DNA of 64,000 nt from Varanus komodoensis (GCF_004798865.1 NW_025335468.1:691472-755471); one strand, 5' to 3'. Shown: positions 34,816 to 50,745, counted from the first letter of the stretch. Program-made: numbers and translations. Notes: generated by a model from the sequence alone, not told the origin.

Positions 34816-35599
34816 CAGCCTCAATAACAGGTGCTTAGCATGCCGCTAGCCAGCCAGCTTCTGGGAGAGAAACTGGGGTTTACTTGAAGTAATTCCTACT
34901 GGATACAGTGGAGATTACTCCTGTGTCACTGGGTGCAGGATTTTCTTGAGATCTGGAGATAGGCTTGCCCTCATCAGGGCACCAGAATGACATTTAGCTT
35001 TGAGCAGTTGGGGAGGTGGGCCTTAGCCTGGCCAAATGTATCATCCTAGTATGTGGCCAATGTCCATTCTGGAGAGGACTGCGGGGAGATGCACTTCAAC
35101 ACAACTGGAGGCCACCAGAGTGAAATTTGTGGTTATTCCACTGGGGCCACTGTCCACTCGAATCAGTGATAACCACACCTGTTAGCTCAAACTGGCTAAC
35201 ACTTGTGAATCTGCAAGGTTAAGGCAAAAATGTTCCCTGACTTATACATATTGCATATGTATGGGGATCATACCACTGATCGTTCACCTATAGATCTCCC
35301 TGCCCATTTTGCTCCTGGAAACATGGTTTCTGTGACACTGCAGAGCAGGTGTGATTGACCTGAGTTCAACATCATCTAGAAGGTCACAGGTTCCCCACCC
35401 TGGGGTAAGGAATCTGTTAGTAGTAATTGTTCTGAAGCAAAACGTCTTCACAACTTTGTCCCTGACCCCCTCTGAATTTTTTGGGCTACAATTCCCAGGA
35501 TGTCCTGCCCACTGGGATTTAAAAAGCTTCTGGTGTAAGAAGCCGGAGGGGACCAGGTCGACGAAAGCTTTTTAATATAGCCTTTGCTTTAGCGTGTGT

Positions 35600-37696
<2,097 letters not shown>

Positions 37697-38687
37697 AATG
37701 GGTGCAGCACAGTTGCTGCACTGAAAATCTGTTGGGCTCTAGAAAAAGTGCTTTTGTCCTGCAGGGAATTAGGAGTTGGACTTGCACTGTGTCTGCCTCC
37801 AGAACCACTGCCTCTGCAGTAGGATCATTGGCAACTGTTGACCAACGATCAGTTGGTCAATTCCTTGTAAAGGACATCTCCTCCAAAAACATGCAGTCTT
37901 TCTCTTTTTCCTGACTGGAACTATGGGCATTCTCAGCCCCATATATCTGTAACTTTATGGGTAACTTTGTTCCTTGTGAACACTCAGGTTGCAAGGGATG
38001 GGAGGGGTTGTAGGGGCAAATTATTTGCACAGTGGATAATTCCATTGCACCAAATGTTTGAAATGATCATCCTTTGTCCCTGATTCAAAGCATAAATAAT
38101 GGTCACATCATGGTGAAGGCAGCACGTCAAATTGACTTTAATGCTGTGACAGTCTGGTATCCGTGGGTGATCCCCAATCTGGCTGGCTGACATGCTACAA
38201 TGAGTCTCAACAACAAGAGAGGATAAAATCATCTTGTTATTTATTCTTCCCAACCCACTTTTAAATCTGAGCCCCAGAAGGTTGCAGAGTTGATAATGGG
38301 AATGTGAAATCATTCATCCCAGGAATTTTTATTTTACTACTGGAATTAAACTTGGTTTGCTCCTTGTAGCTGTCAGGTTTGAGAAGAAGCTCATGTGAAA
38401 TCCTTGTTTGTGTACAGAGCTATCCGTCCTGGAAAGAGCGTTGCCTCCACTCTTTGTATGGTGGGAAAGAAGCTGTGTGCTTTGCCCTGCTGCTTTCCTG
38501 GACTTTCTATTCCCATAAAAGGGCACAGAAGCAAAACTGATATGACCTGGGCCACTGCAAACTTGTGTGGATCTTGTGTTAGAATGGTGGCAGCCCCAAG
38601 ACTTTCTTCTGTCTTGGAGGGTGGCAGGTTCATTCTTGTGGGGTTGATTGTGGAGGAACTTGGGCTAGATTTGTATTAAATCTAAGC

Positions 38688-38693
38688 AATAAA
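38688..38693 (+). other. LRRC10B: LRRC10B poly(A) signal AATAAA
   Basis: A canonical AATAAA 992 bp after the stop (TCTAAGCAATAAAATCAC). The implied 3' UTR is about 37697-38710. Confidence 0.6.
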
Positions 38694-40944
38694 ATCACTT
38701 CAAAGGGAGAGCAAGAGAACTGGAGGGGGGAGGGGGAACACAAATTCTCAGGGAGATTGCTCCAAAAGCAGCAGACCAAAGTTGTTGGGCAAGGTGGGGT
38801 TATTTTTAAAGTGTGTTGTAAATGAGGTTATAACACCTAGTGAAAAAAACAAGTTCCTCAGGCATTTGTGTTATTTATAAAAAAACAAACAAAAGCATTC
38901 TTTCCTGCTCCTGTTTCTGATCAGAGCACCATTCTGTTCTATACCTCTTCCTCTCTCATTCTAACTCACTGCCTCTCAGATTTCTTCGCTGCCTGCATAG
39001 CTCTCAGCTCTTTCCCTTCCTCTTTGATCCAGTACACACCTCTTTGTCAGCTGTGTTCAGTCTTTCTCTGGATCAGTTCCACTAAGCACAGTTTCAATTT
39101 CTGTGGCATGCTATGGTAGCTGAATACTGTCAAAGTGTTTGGACTAACTAGCTTAATTTTGGAGACATAATGAACGCTGAGGTTCTATCTTACTTTATTT
39201 CAGCTTATTTTTTTATTTATTGGCAGGTTGCCAGCTACAACACTTGCATTACTTTTACCTACCCCACACCCAGGTTTACTGTTTCTGAAATAATAGGGAA
39301 GCATTTCTCTTATTCTAAATGTTGTGCAAAGATATTTAATGTGAAGTAACCATTTCAGTACTTTTGGATTAGTTACAAATAGCATCATGCACAATGTTTT
39401 CACACCCTTATTAGTCCAACCACATAATCAGCATTTTAAAATGTCTCTTACCATACATCCGGGCTGTTTCATGTGCAGCTTCTACCTGCCAGTCATGTGG
39501 TGAACTCCACTGAACTAGTAGCAATTTATTGTTGGAATCTTCATCCATTTTTAGCATCACTGGGTTTACTGTGTGAATAGGCTTCTGTTTGAACTCTTGG
39601 TTTGTGTTTTGTCAGAGCTGACTGCAGACTTGGCAGGAGCCACATTGAGCTTTATACATTCCATCCCAACTAGGTCAGTATTTCCAAACCTTTCCCCCTT
39701 GTTAAGAGCAGTTGAGTTGTGTTCTTATTGGGCATCCACCTTTGGTTCTGACTTGGAAATGTGCTCTTGCAATTACCAACAACCCTGCACTGTTGCATTG
39801 TCCACAGCACAACAGTTGGAAATGTATTCAGATACAGTGGATTTTCTTCCAGTGTTTGGGAGATACAGATAACTTTTGAGAATGAAAGTGCCCTGTTGTT
39901 AGCTTGGGTTTAATCTTCTATCTGTTTAGTTAAAAAAATTCCTTTCCAGGATGCCATGCAGTATTCTAGAAGACTTGGAAGAAATACTGGTTATTTATGG
40001 ATATTTTACCTAATATGTGACCATTTCAGCATTAAGGACAATGCGTATTTTTCCTTGCTTGCCAAGAATTGAGAAGTATTGAGTAGGTTAGCATTGGAGA
40101 ACTCAACTGTGAAGTTTCAGCAATGTTGAAGGGTGAAAACCAATCTGATGTGGCACTTGTAAAGGAGGACAACTGAATATATTCATGGTTAAATATGATG
40201 GAAAGAAAATAGGTGAAATCCTGACAACACCTTTGAAATGAATGCAAATCTAGAGTTTAATGTACTTACTTGATTTATAGGTTGCTTCCACACTAGGACC
40301 TTTTAGTGGTGCTAAGACACTGCTTTGCTGCAATTAGTTAGAAGCAGAATTAAAGAGTGGTTTATTGTCTGGCAGTGCCGGTGACAAAGCCTATTCTATG
40401 TGTTAACTCAGAAGAATGCCTCACTCAAGAAAGGTCTCTATAGCTTAATTAGAAGGTCCCTCCTTGTGACTTCAGCCTCTAACTGCTTTCTTAAACTATA
40501 CTATGTTGGTAAATTTTGTGGGTTTTCTAAATTTTGCTCCTACTTTTTCTTTTGCTCCCTTCCCCACTGAATGTGGCCTCCTGAGGGCTTCTCCAAAGCT
40601 GAATTCATCCTTCAAGCTGAAAGCATTTCTTCAGCACTGTGTTAAACCCATTACAATTTGTAAAACCACCCCCTTCCTATCCTCTTTTTGATTAGCAAAA
40701 GCTAAATGGCTTGCACTGCTTTAAGAGAACGGTCACTCCTACTTTGGAAAGTCTTCATGGGAAGGGTGTGCCGGGTGGAGATCTGGCCACCAAGAGCAGC
40801 TCTGTACTTTTCTTTACGACTTAAGTGCACAGATGGTAAATGCAAGAGAGTGCTCCTGAGCATTCGGATGGAGCACTGAGTGGCGTCTTGTAGGTTCAGT
40901 GTTTTGTGAATCCTAAGTAACACATCAGTACTGTGGCCCTGTGC

Positions 40945-41017
40945 ATGTCTACTCACAAGTAAGCCCTATTGAGTTCAGTGGAACTGACTCCCGGGAAACC
41001 GTGTAAAATTGCAGCCT
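40945..41017 (+). repeat. Short dispersed repeat, best-preserved copy
   Basis: The units are TACTCACAAGTAAGCCCTAT, TGAGTTCAGTGGAACTGACT, CCCGGGAAACCGTG and AAATTGCAGCC. This is a familiar squamate motif. Degraded relatives are at 6187, 13131 and 53183. Confidence 0.65.
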
Positions 41018-41163
41018 AAATATAACCAGAAGGGCAATAAGGAGCAAGTGCCAATGCTGGAATGTCATGCGCTTCCACTGACTCATCACCATCAGGTGTG
41101 CGGTGCTGTTGAGGTTGAAGCTTCCCTCATGCTCTCCAGGGCTGACCCACATAAAGCACATTG

Positions 41164-41181
41164 CAGCAGCAGCAGCAGCAG
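41164..41181 (+). repeat. (CAG)6 trinucleotide run
   Basis: Six perfect CAG units in non-coding sequence. Confidence 0.9.
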
Positions 41182-41397
41182 CGCTGAGAGCTGTGAAGTA
41201 AAAATGACAGCCTGAGCCTACAGGAAAGGCTACAGTGGGACTTACAGAGGTCACTCATGGGTGCACCCTTAGTAGTTAGTCTTGGAGAAATGATTTCAGG
41301 GATCACAAAGGGTGTAAGCCGGTGTGGGCAGATGGGTAGTGAATACTGTGAGGGTGGGAATCCAAGTTCCTTCATAATCACAAGGCTTGCTAATCAT

Positions 41398-41875
41398 TAT
41401 TTCGTTTATTTAAGGGACTTTTATGCCACTACAGTGGCCCCTATCTGGGCTGTCTGCGCAGCTCATAATATAAAAACAACACAGCATTCTGAAATCAATA
41501 ACCTTAAATCAACTTATTCAAAACTGATTAACATAATCCAAATGTAAAAATAGTATATCAAATTAAGATACAATATAAAACATTAAATAAAAAATTAAAC
41601 TAAAATCAACGAGAACTATTATGGAGTCAAATTTGAAACCAGATAGTCATTAAAATCCATTGTTAAAATACCTGGAGAAAAGGTGAATCTTTGCCTGCTG
41701 CCAAAATGCTAACAATGCCGTAACAAAATGCTGCCCTCTGGGTAGCCTATTCTAGAGGTGGGGTACAACTGCTGAGAAGGCCCTTCTCGGCAGCACCCCC
41801 CTCACCTCCCTTGGGGACAGCTCCCTAAGAAGGGCCTCCTGGCTTGATCTTAGCCGACAGGAACATATGGGGAAC
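41398..41875 (-). repeat. Old squamate interspersed repeat, probably minus orientation
   Basis: TTATTTCGTTTATTTAAGGG at the left resembles the reverse of a TATAAATAAA-type tail. Far to the right come CTATTCTAGAGGTGGGGTAC, GAGAAGGCCCTTCTCGGCAG and AAGAAGGGCCTCCTGG. I associate these blocks with one common squamate element. The family is unassigned and the limits are approximate. Confidence 0.4.
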
Positions 41876-42089
41876 AGGCAATCCTTATTACTTTCATCCC
41901 ATCATGTCTGGATTTAATTTCAATCAGTTTAAGCCTGGGCAAGAATTGGGCTGATTGAAATGGAATATTTTGTTAACGTAACATAGGTTTTTAAGGGAAA
42001 AACAGCAATGGGATTTAAGTTCCACTAACTTAGATGCTTCCAGAGAGAAGACTTCTGGTACTAACAACCAAAAAGCATTGCTCAGCTAT

Positions 42090-42252
42090 TTCATCTTTTC
42101 TTCCTCAATGGTTTTTCTGTGGGGACAAAAAAATCAGAGGAAGCGGTGGGAAGGCACAGAAGGGTTACAAATAAAAGATTATTTTTGGACCCTGGTCAAA
42201 TTCCATGAATGAGGCAGGATGATAGCTCAATAAAAGTCTTGTTTGGAAATAC
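42090..42252 (+). repeat. Unnamed dispersed repeat, copy 2
   Basis: Direct-orientation relative of 30640-30785. Shared blocks include GGGTTACAAATA and AATTCCATGAATGAGGCAGG. This copy is longer in the middle. Confidence 0.65.
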
Positions 42253-43576
42253 CCTTGGTTTGCAGTCAATCCAGTAAAATATAGATAAATAGAAATAATG
42301 AGTGTTAAAGTCCTTTGGCTCTTTGAAATGACTCTTATCAAATACTTTCATATTATTATTACTGTACTGTTGCAGCCAAGCTAATGATGATTTGCATAAT
42401 CCAGATAATGTTCTTAATTGTTGTGGAGTAACTCCATTGTTTTTAGACATTGCTTTTGGGAATTCTATATCAGCAATTCCAAATTATCCACAGAGCAATT
42501 CCAAATCTGAAAAGTGGATTATGCAAAGTACCATAATTTTGGTTACAAGAGAATGATGGCTGTGCGTTGTTCTGGGATTTGGAGTTCTGTGCTTGAGTTA
42601 CTAGCGCATGAGAACTAACTTTTGGTTAAAGAATTTGTTGTGCTGAGCAAGCGGAGAAGCTCTGTATACTACTGAGAGGGGCAGGATGGATTATTTTAAG
42701 GAAGGGTTATTCATGAGTAGCTTTTCAAGGTTTATTCTTTCTTTGCATCCACAGACAGTGATGCAACGATACATTAATGTTCTGTCCAACCATTGGTGCT
42801 GGTTTCTCCTGCTGGATGTTCTCTGGTCACTGAAGTTGTCTTAACTATGTGCAATAAAGAGGGCTTCACCAGCCATTGTCCGTGACTAGCATTCAGGCTG
42901 GGAATAGGATATAATACAAGTTGCCCTCTTCCTTTGTGATTTTAATTATATTAACCAGGAGGAGAACGATAGAATTGTACTTCCTGGATTTTGAGCCCCC
43001 AAGTTTCCTTTTTGAAATAACCATTAGATTCAATATTTTCTATTCTGGAGGGCAGGGGCCAGTACTTTCTTCACTTTCCAGCTGCAAGAACCCCTCAGAA
43101 TCTTGCACACTTGAACTGGTGGGGCCTTGAAGTGAAGAACTTGGAAAGTTTATGATTGAATTTTAAGTTGGTATTTATGTAGTAGCATTCCTGTTGAGTT
43201 GTGGATATTCAGGGAGCCTGATTTTAATCGTTGCTGTTTTCTCTGTGTGGCGTTGCTTTGGCAGCTGGGATCTTTCAACCAAAATCTCATGAATCTTTGG
43301 AATCCAGTGCATTAGATTTTAATGCAGGTAGCTCTTGTAGCAGGGCAGAAAGAATCCATGTTACAGTTTCAGCATCTTATTCCACTGTGACTCATTTTTG
43401 CTTTCATCATGGCTACTTCCTCCCTCTCTTTCTGAGCAATAGTGCCCCACCTCCCAACTGCTTTTTGATATGCTGTTTTCTGCCTTAGCAGAAATAAATA
43501 TAGCAGAATAAATTTCTCTCTGGATTTCCTATTCCTAATCATAAATACCCATCCATCAGGGCAGCGGGCTCTGTGC

Positions 43577-43606
43577 TCTTTTCCACATTAAACCATGTGG
43601 AAAAGA
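43577..43606. repeat. Perfect 12-bp inverted repeat (hairpin)
   Basis: TCTTTTCCACAT and ATGTGGAAAAGA are exact complements around the 6-base spacer TAAACC. No T run follows, so it does not look like a terminator. Confidence 0.85.
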
Positions 43607-45639
43607 ACCATGTGGTCATGGCATTCTGGTATGACTTGGTTGTGTTATGAGGGCAGAAAAGGAGACATCCCTTGCTAAACTTTCAGTGCTTCATTAAAAT
43701 TGTAACTAGGTGTATATTGCACAGTGTATTTTCCTCAGCTGCCACCTAAGTTATTGCCAGCATTTCCACTCTTGCTTTTCTTTTTGCTCGTAAATGCCGA
43801 TTTTGTTTTGTGCCTTACTGAGCCACTTCCCCTACCCCTCTTTTTCTGAGTTCCATCTTCTGCAGAAGGATCACAGGGCACCTCAGGGTTTTGTTTTTCC
43901 TAGTGTGCAATGGGACACAAAATGTGCAGTTAGAAAAATGGGCACTTGGAAAATAGGGAAAAATAGATTAATGTCATGTGTGTGTTTGCTAAGCACTAAA
44001 ATGGCAGGCAGTTTCAGGAATGGCATGTAATGTGAATTATATAAGGGTAGAATATGCTCACTTTCTGTAAAGAAAAGAAAATGGCCTAAACCGTATTAAA
44101 AGTAGTTATTTTGTGCTGGACCTCCTCTTGTTTGCCTTCATCTGTGGGCAGGTAATACTCCACTGCATCCTTGTAAATACCCTTAGCATACTCCTGTTCT
44201 TCTTAGTCATGCCTTGCACCCTCTGTACCCAGTGCAAAAAGCTCATCTAAGACATCCATCAGGCAATGGTGGCATATTATAATGGATGAATAGATACACC
44301 GTTATTGTTCCCATGCCGAGTTGGGTCCTGTTTTTACTTCTGAGTGCAGCATTTGCACTTACGAGCCTCTCAGTGTTGGTGCTATAGGTTTTGGCGAAGC
44401 TCTTAGCTATGTACTTGTGATTTGGTGGCTCTGCTGAGAAGAGGACTTTGTCCCTTAAAGTCATGGCACACACACACACACTCAGTGTACCCTTCCCTAA
44501 TGTGTACCCCCTATGCACAAAAATAATGGATGGGCTGGCACCCTGCCCCCACCTGCCATTTATAACTGTGGCAGCTAGGATTTGCTGTCTGTGATGAAAC
44601 ATTTACTGTCCCTGTAAAAAATCTCAAAATGTTCTATTTATATCTACTGTTATGGCATATCAGGGATTAATGGGCGCTTGGCTCTTCACAAAATGGCTGC
44701 TCAAAATCTGCATGGTGGTTGTCTGTAGCAAGGGGCATGTGTTGTTTACAACACTGTCTGGAATAAGATCTGGAGTGCAGATGTACTAATATTGATATAC
44801 CTGGTTGTTCTTCAGTTTGTCTTACGGCCTTGTGCCCTGTGGCCTCCCTAGGCCCCAGTAGCTGAGACCGTGCGTGAGTTCACATGACTTGGCAATCTTA
44901 CCCCTTGAATAAACTATAAAGTGTGGGTTATGTGTGGAACAACCCAAGGTCTGTGCCCAACAGATGATCAAGCTCACCATGAGTTGTCTCTACCCTTCTT
45001 CCCCCTCAGTCCTCCTGTAGGAAATACAAGGGAAGCTGTGATCATGACCCTTTTTGCAGTCACTGAGCTGCTGCTGCTGCTCCCCACTCTCTTTCTGGAG
45101 ATTGATTTTCATAATCATGACATCTGTATATGTTTTTGTCAAGGAAACCTATGTAGCCATGTCAAAAAACCCAGTTTTTAAAAGCCTTACTTTTGACAAC
45201 TGTCAAATGGGGTAGACTGCACTTTTCTACCTTCCTGAGCACTTAGAATCTCAAAAAATATTGGAAAAGGTAGAAGACTTTCAGGTACAACCATAAAGCC
45301 TAGAGGATCACTTCTAGGTGATACAGTCACCACACCTTTCGTAAGCAAAGTTCTGCTTGTGGTTTTTGTTTTGCCCTCGATGGCACTGTTTCATAGCTAT
45401 CAAGTGGAACCAAAATAATGTATTTGAAACTGAGCTTTGTCAGTGGCCATGGGCAGGGCCTGCTTGGACACAGGCATTTTCAAGGACACTGACCAGGCAA
45501 GGCTTCCAATTTTGGGTAGCTGGAGTTGTGCATTTGCACAACTATCAATTACTGACCAATTTTTAAAAAGAAAATACTGAAAACATTTCTGCATATTTCT
45601 GCAGCAGGCAAATAAATACAGGGAGGAAAGTTGGCAAAC

Positions 45640-47600
45640 CACTGAGAGCTGCACCAGCATGCCTTTCAGGCAGATTGGAGGGGCTGTCAGTTTGGAGATC
45701 ATGAAATGCAATCTCTCTGGCAGTGGAGGAAATGGGCTCAAGTACCACAGTGAGTGCAAAAGGCACACGGGCACAAGCAGCTGTCACTGGTGGTGGTCCA
45801 GGCAAACTCAGTGGCAGGAGGTTTTTTGTAGTTCTTGCTGGAGTGACTCATTCACGGCTTCCCTGGGTTTTCATAGTGTCTTGCTGGCAACAACAAGCCA
45901 CTTTACAGGAGGCAGCCTGGATTCTTATGGCACAACAACTTGTCCTCACCAGTTATCCACAGTGTGTTGCCGTGTTGTGCGAACCCAGTCATCTCGGACC
46001 AGCCAATCTGAGGGTCTTCCTTCGGACTCTACAACAGCTAGAGGTTTGGAGAAGGAAGGATGAGGAACCTGCAGGCCCTGCGTAGCCACTGGGGCCTGTC
46101 CCGTGATATTTCTTTCCAGTCGTGCTGCCGAGAGAGAACGAGGGGTGCAGCTGCAGCTAGCTTGGGCAGGAGGGCCAAGCGAGAGAAGCCATGCGGGGGC
46201 CGAGGAGCGTGGTCGTTGCTGGAGGCACTTTTTGGACTTCCTTGCTGGCTGGGATCGGCACAAGTCAAGGACTGCACCTGACTCTGAACAGGGATGCCCT
46301 TAGATAGGACAGTGGGGGAAAGTTGCTTATTTCTTGCTTATTTTTCGTCCACATGCATTCCTCTCATCCGAGTCCACAAATGCCTACATGTTATCAGGAG
46401 TTGTCCTGTTTCCTCTGTGACTTAGCAGAAGCTAGTGCTGAAAGTCTGCAGACCCTATAGGGTCAGCCAGACCTGTTTGTGCCACCCAGTGCGGACACCC
46501 TCTGTGGACTCCCTCCCTCACTGCTGCAGTTTCCAGTTGCTCTTCCTCCTCATGCTCTCCCTCAGCATTGCTCCTGTTTGCTTGGCAGGCAGAAAGCCCA
46601 GGCTGGCCTACAAAGCATTCTGGTTGGAGCCAGCCGTGTGGCCAGACAATCCATGCCTGCTTGCCTAGCAATCAGCCCACCAGCCTTCTGGCACCATTTT
46701 GCCAGCCATGTGCTCCTTTCCATTTGTTGTGTGCGAGGAAACGAGGCTGGTTCTCACGCAAACTGAACCCAGGGACGCCTCACGGCAGAGTCAGTACTTG
46801 GGTGCACCTGTTTGGGAAGCAGTTTGGACTCCTCTTCCAAGGAAAATGTAGGCATAACTGGACTGCCATGTGCCAGGGAGGAGCCACCACTGACTAATTC
46901 TCCATGCATGGCATGTCTGTGTAGCAAGTATAAAGTCAAACTTGGCAAAGGACTTGGTGCCACAGTGAATGTCAGCACCTATCAGATTTCCAGGGAAATG
47001 AAAGAGCACAGAAATAGAAGGAGGACCAGCACGTGCCTGCTGTCTCTAAGCTCTGCTTGGACATGGCTAACAGCACCTGCATGTCTGGAGAGTCTCTGCA
47101 TGAAGGCGCAACCGTCTCTGACTGTGTCTTTGAGTGGGCAGTGAAGGGCTGAGCTACTGCCACTGACAGGCAGGCTGAAGTGCATCAGAAGAGGACAGCC
47201 GCCTCGCGAGCAGCAACGCAAGGCCACCGAGCCATATGTTCCATATGTACCTCAGCTGTCCGTGTCACTGCAGGAGTTACTTCCCCTCCTTAGCCTTCCT
47301 GGGCTGCCTCCTCCTCTGGCCATGCCGCTCAGCCCACTGTGTTTCCACAGGCCCCTATCCTGGAGGTATGGGTCACTGCGCCCCCAGGATACAGCCTGCA
47401 GAAGGCATGGAGAAGGCAGAGCTCAGCAACACCTGCAGACCAATGGATGGCAACTGCCTGCGCGTTGCACTTGGATGGAAGAGGCAGATAAGCCCATGAA
47501 AATGCCGGTGCTTTTAACTCCCTCACTCCCACCACACCTTCTCTCCTTTGCATCCAGAGCCTTGTTCTTTCCCTTCCTGTCCTAATAAAAAGTAACACAA
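45640..47600 (+). other. GC-richer segment, possible non-coding transcript end
   Basis: This block is GC-richer than its surroundings. It has several overlapping frames open for 75-130 codons on both strands, none like a known protein. It ends with AATAAA at 47584-47589 followed by a GT-containing stretch. A plus-strand transcript ending there is possible, but I see no supported exon structure. Confidence 0.2.
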
Positions 47601-48543
47601 ACTTGCTTCGGCAGGTGTGCCTTCCAGGTCACTTCCAAGCAGCAGAAAGCGGCATTGTTGCAGTGCAGGATTGCCAGGGGTGTGTGAGGCACCGAAGGGT
47701 GTGTGTGCTTGGAAAGGTTCACTTTTGGTTCTGGAAATACAGACCCCAGGAGTGCATTGTGTGAAGTGTAGCTGTTTGCTTAGAGCTTTGGGTTGTCTGT
47801 CTGCGCCGATGCAACAGGTGCCTTAAGAGAAGAAGCTGCCAGTTCTGTTAATACTGGAATGCTGTGCTCCCTGCGTGTGCATGCATGCAAGGACATGCTC
47901 ACCTGCATGACCACACACCTCTGCTTCTCTGCCTGTCTCCACCTCTCGCCTCCATTGCTGACCCACAGCCTGCTGAACTGAATACGTAACATGAAGGCAG
48001 TTTGCACATTTGAGAGGAAGCACTGAACTTCTCTGCCCATACCTGCATGATTGGCAAGCCTGGTCTATGATCTAAGACCTTCTCTGAGAGCCCATCAGGT
48101 GCTCAGACTGGACAGCATGTTTTTCAGGTGCTGGCATTTCCCTGCACCACTGCCTGCATGCTGTTCCTCTTCCCGTTTCCCTACCCGAAGAGAAGTGCTG
48201 AATTCCTGTGCCTCTGCCTGCTTCCTCCAGCCCCTCTGTTTGTTCTTCTCCTCAGTAGCTGAAACAGCACAAGACACAGCTCCTTGTTTAGAAGACTATT
48301 TTGATGCTCTCATCAGTGCTTATTCGTTCTGGGACTGACTGACACCGCTCCAAAAGGAGACACTGGCCATTGAGACGCACAGGATGAGGTCCTCAAGCAT
48401 TGATGCTTCCCACCTACACCATTTTCCCTAAGTGCTCTTCTTTGCCAACCTACTACAGGTGGAGATGAGGAGGAAGAACCAGGTTTGCATAGGAGCTCTT
48501 TTTTTTTTAGCCAGGTCCAGAATGACTGAGTGCACTGCAGAAG

Positions 48544-49715
48544 ATCATAGAATAGTAGAGTTGGAAGGGGTCATGAAGGCCATCGGGTCCAACCCCCTGC
48601 TGTTGCAGGACACCAATGTACAAAATCCCCCTCAGATGGCTGTCCAGTCTCACCTTGAATGTCTGTAGTGTGGGAGAGCACACCACCTCCCTAGGCAGCT
48701 GGTTCCACTGACATATTGCAGTGAGGAAGCTTTTCCTGATGTCCAGCCTGAATCTGGGTTGCTGCAGCTCGAACTGATTATTCCATGTCCTACACTCGAG
48801 TATCAGTGAGAAGAGATCTTGACCTTCCTTTTTGTGACAGCCTTTGAGGTACTTATACATGTCCCCCATCAGTCTTCTCTTCTGGAGGCTGAACATGCCC
48901 AGTTCTCTCAGTCTCTCTTCATAGGGCAGTGTTTCCAAACCATGGATCATTTTTGTTGCCCTCCTCTGGACCCTTTCTATTTTTTCTGCACCTTTCTTAA
49001 ATCCTGGTGCCCAGAACTGGACACAGTATTCCAGATGAGGTCTGACTAGTGAAGTGTATAGAGGAACCACTACATCTTGTGAATTGGAAATAATACTTCT
49101 ACTAATGCATCCCAAAAAAAAGTATTTGCCCTTTTGACGGCTGCATCACATTGTTGGCTCATGTTTAGCCGAATGTCCACAATTACTCCAAGATCTTTTT
49201 GTCGATTCTGTTGAGCCACATAATCCCCATCCTGTATTGATGCATTTGGTTTCTTTTTCCTAGGTGGAGGGCTTGGCACTTGTCCTTATTGTATCTCATT
49301 CTGTTGCTTTGAGCCCAGTGTTCAAGTTTATCAAGGTCTCCCTGGATCTTCATTCTGTCTTCATGGGTGTTTGCTATTCCACCCAGTTTTATATCATCTG
49401 CAAATCTGATTATCTTTCCTTGTACTTCCTCATCCAAATCATTAATAAAGATGTTGGCGAGCACTAGGCCCAGGACTGAACCCTGTGGCACCCCACTAGT
49501 TACCTCCATCCAAGTTGAGAAGGTGCCATTGATAAGCACTCTTTGTGTCCGATTTAGCAGCCAATTTTGGATCCACCCAATAGTTTTTCTGTCTAGTCAA
49601 CTTTTTGCTAATTTGCTTATTAGAAAGTCATGTGGCACTATGTCGAAAGCTTTGCTAAAGTCTAGGTAGATTATATCCACAGTGCCCCCTTTGTCCATCT
49701 GGGAGGTTACCCAGT
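48544..49715 (-). mobile_element. CR1 LINE, 3' part of ORF2
   Basis: On the minus strand it reads GGTVDIIYLDFSKAFDIVPH, then TSGVPQGSVLG, the RT box RFADDIKLGG, DLDKLEHWAQSNRMRYNKDK, then YTSLVRPHLEYCVQFWAPGF, RVQRRATKMIHGLETLPYEE, WNQLPREVVCSPTLQTFKVR and LDSHLRGIL. These are CR1 RT and C-terminal signatures. The 3' end, at the low coordinate, carries the CR1 tail (CCAACTCTACTATTCTATGA). The pieces lie in at least three frames, so several indels have accumulated. The 5' two-thirds is missing. It is old and inactive. Confidence 0.9.
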
Positions 49716-50745
49716 CAAAAATTGAGATGTCCGTGTCTGCCTCTGTGAAAGGGAGCCGTGATGCCTTCATTGCTGCCACCACAATGGAGAAGCTTACCTC
49801 ACCGTCTCTGTCCCATGTGGACTTGAAAAGGAGACTCATGCAGGGGTTTAGGGGAGAAGCAATGGCACAGAGATCTTCTGAAACGTACCTTTGGCAGGCA
49901 GGTTTCTCACCCCGCTCCAATTATGAGCAGGGTCTCTGTGCACTCCCTCATCCTCAGAGGCCAGGCGTTTCAGCAACAGCTCAAAGGTGGCACCGGACCT
50001 TCTTTTCTGTAATTGCTCTCCACTCTGCAAGACAGTAGGCCCTTCTGTTCCCATTCAGAATGAGCAACCCATCCCATCTGCAGCCCCAGGGAAGTGATGC
50101 CTTTCAGTGCTTTCCAAGGAAAAAGTTCCCCTTTCGCTGTTCTGACAGTTGGTTGCTTCTTAATCAAGAATTTCCTTAAAAGTGCAACCCGCTTGGGCCT
50201 TTTTAGAGAAGGGAATGGGCTGATATGGTTGTAGGATGGTGCAGAAGAAGAAACAGAGGGGTGGTGTGGGGGGCTAGCAGAGTCTGAGCTCAAGCTGCTT
50301 CTTCCATCGGCTTGCTGTGAAGGTGGCATCGCAAGCGAGCACTGCCCTGCGGAGTCTTCATGCTGCAACACAACGATAACTTTGGGGAGAGGAAGGGAAG
50401 AGGCTGGCACAGGCAGGTGGAGGCAGTGGCGCTAAATGCAGCGCACGGGGAGGCGTGAGGTTTACTGCTTCAGCAGGAAGTCCAAGGAAGGCAAGGGGTG
50501 GTGGAAGCCCCTGAAGAGAGCTGGCAAGGGCAGCCCATGCGGCAGACCAAGAGCAACAAGGCTGCTGATGTGGCGGGACGGGAGACCGGGGGAAGCGGGT
50601 TGCCCTGCAAAGGTGCTCAGCCTGCGCGCTTGCTCCTGCTGGCTCTGATCCAGCACCATGGATTGTGTTCCACAAGCAGCCGCAATGGCTTTTCACAGGG
50701 CGGCGGCGTGACAGGTGAACTGGCCATTTTATTTGGTACTCTCCT

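Larger units (their letters stand above)
30190..35590. other. Intergenic region SAXO4-LRRC10B
   Basis: It contains an unnamed repeat copy (30640-30785) and a quasi-palindromic repeat (32823-32921). Partial relatives of the latter lie near 34740-34795 and 35380-35525. There is a G run near 33690 and a C run near 34803-34815. I see no gene here. Open frames are under 100 codons and unlike known proteins. Confidence 0.6.
38716..45640. other. Intergenic region downstream of LRRC10B, left part
   Basis: No coding exon was recognised. It holds a short dispersed repeat (40945-41017), a CAG run, an older squamate repeat (41398-41875), the second unnamed repeat (42090-42252), a 12-bp hairpin (43577-43606) and a short CA run near 44467. 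The remainder is AT-rich and unassigned. Confidence 0.55.
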
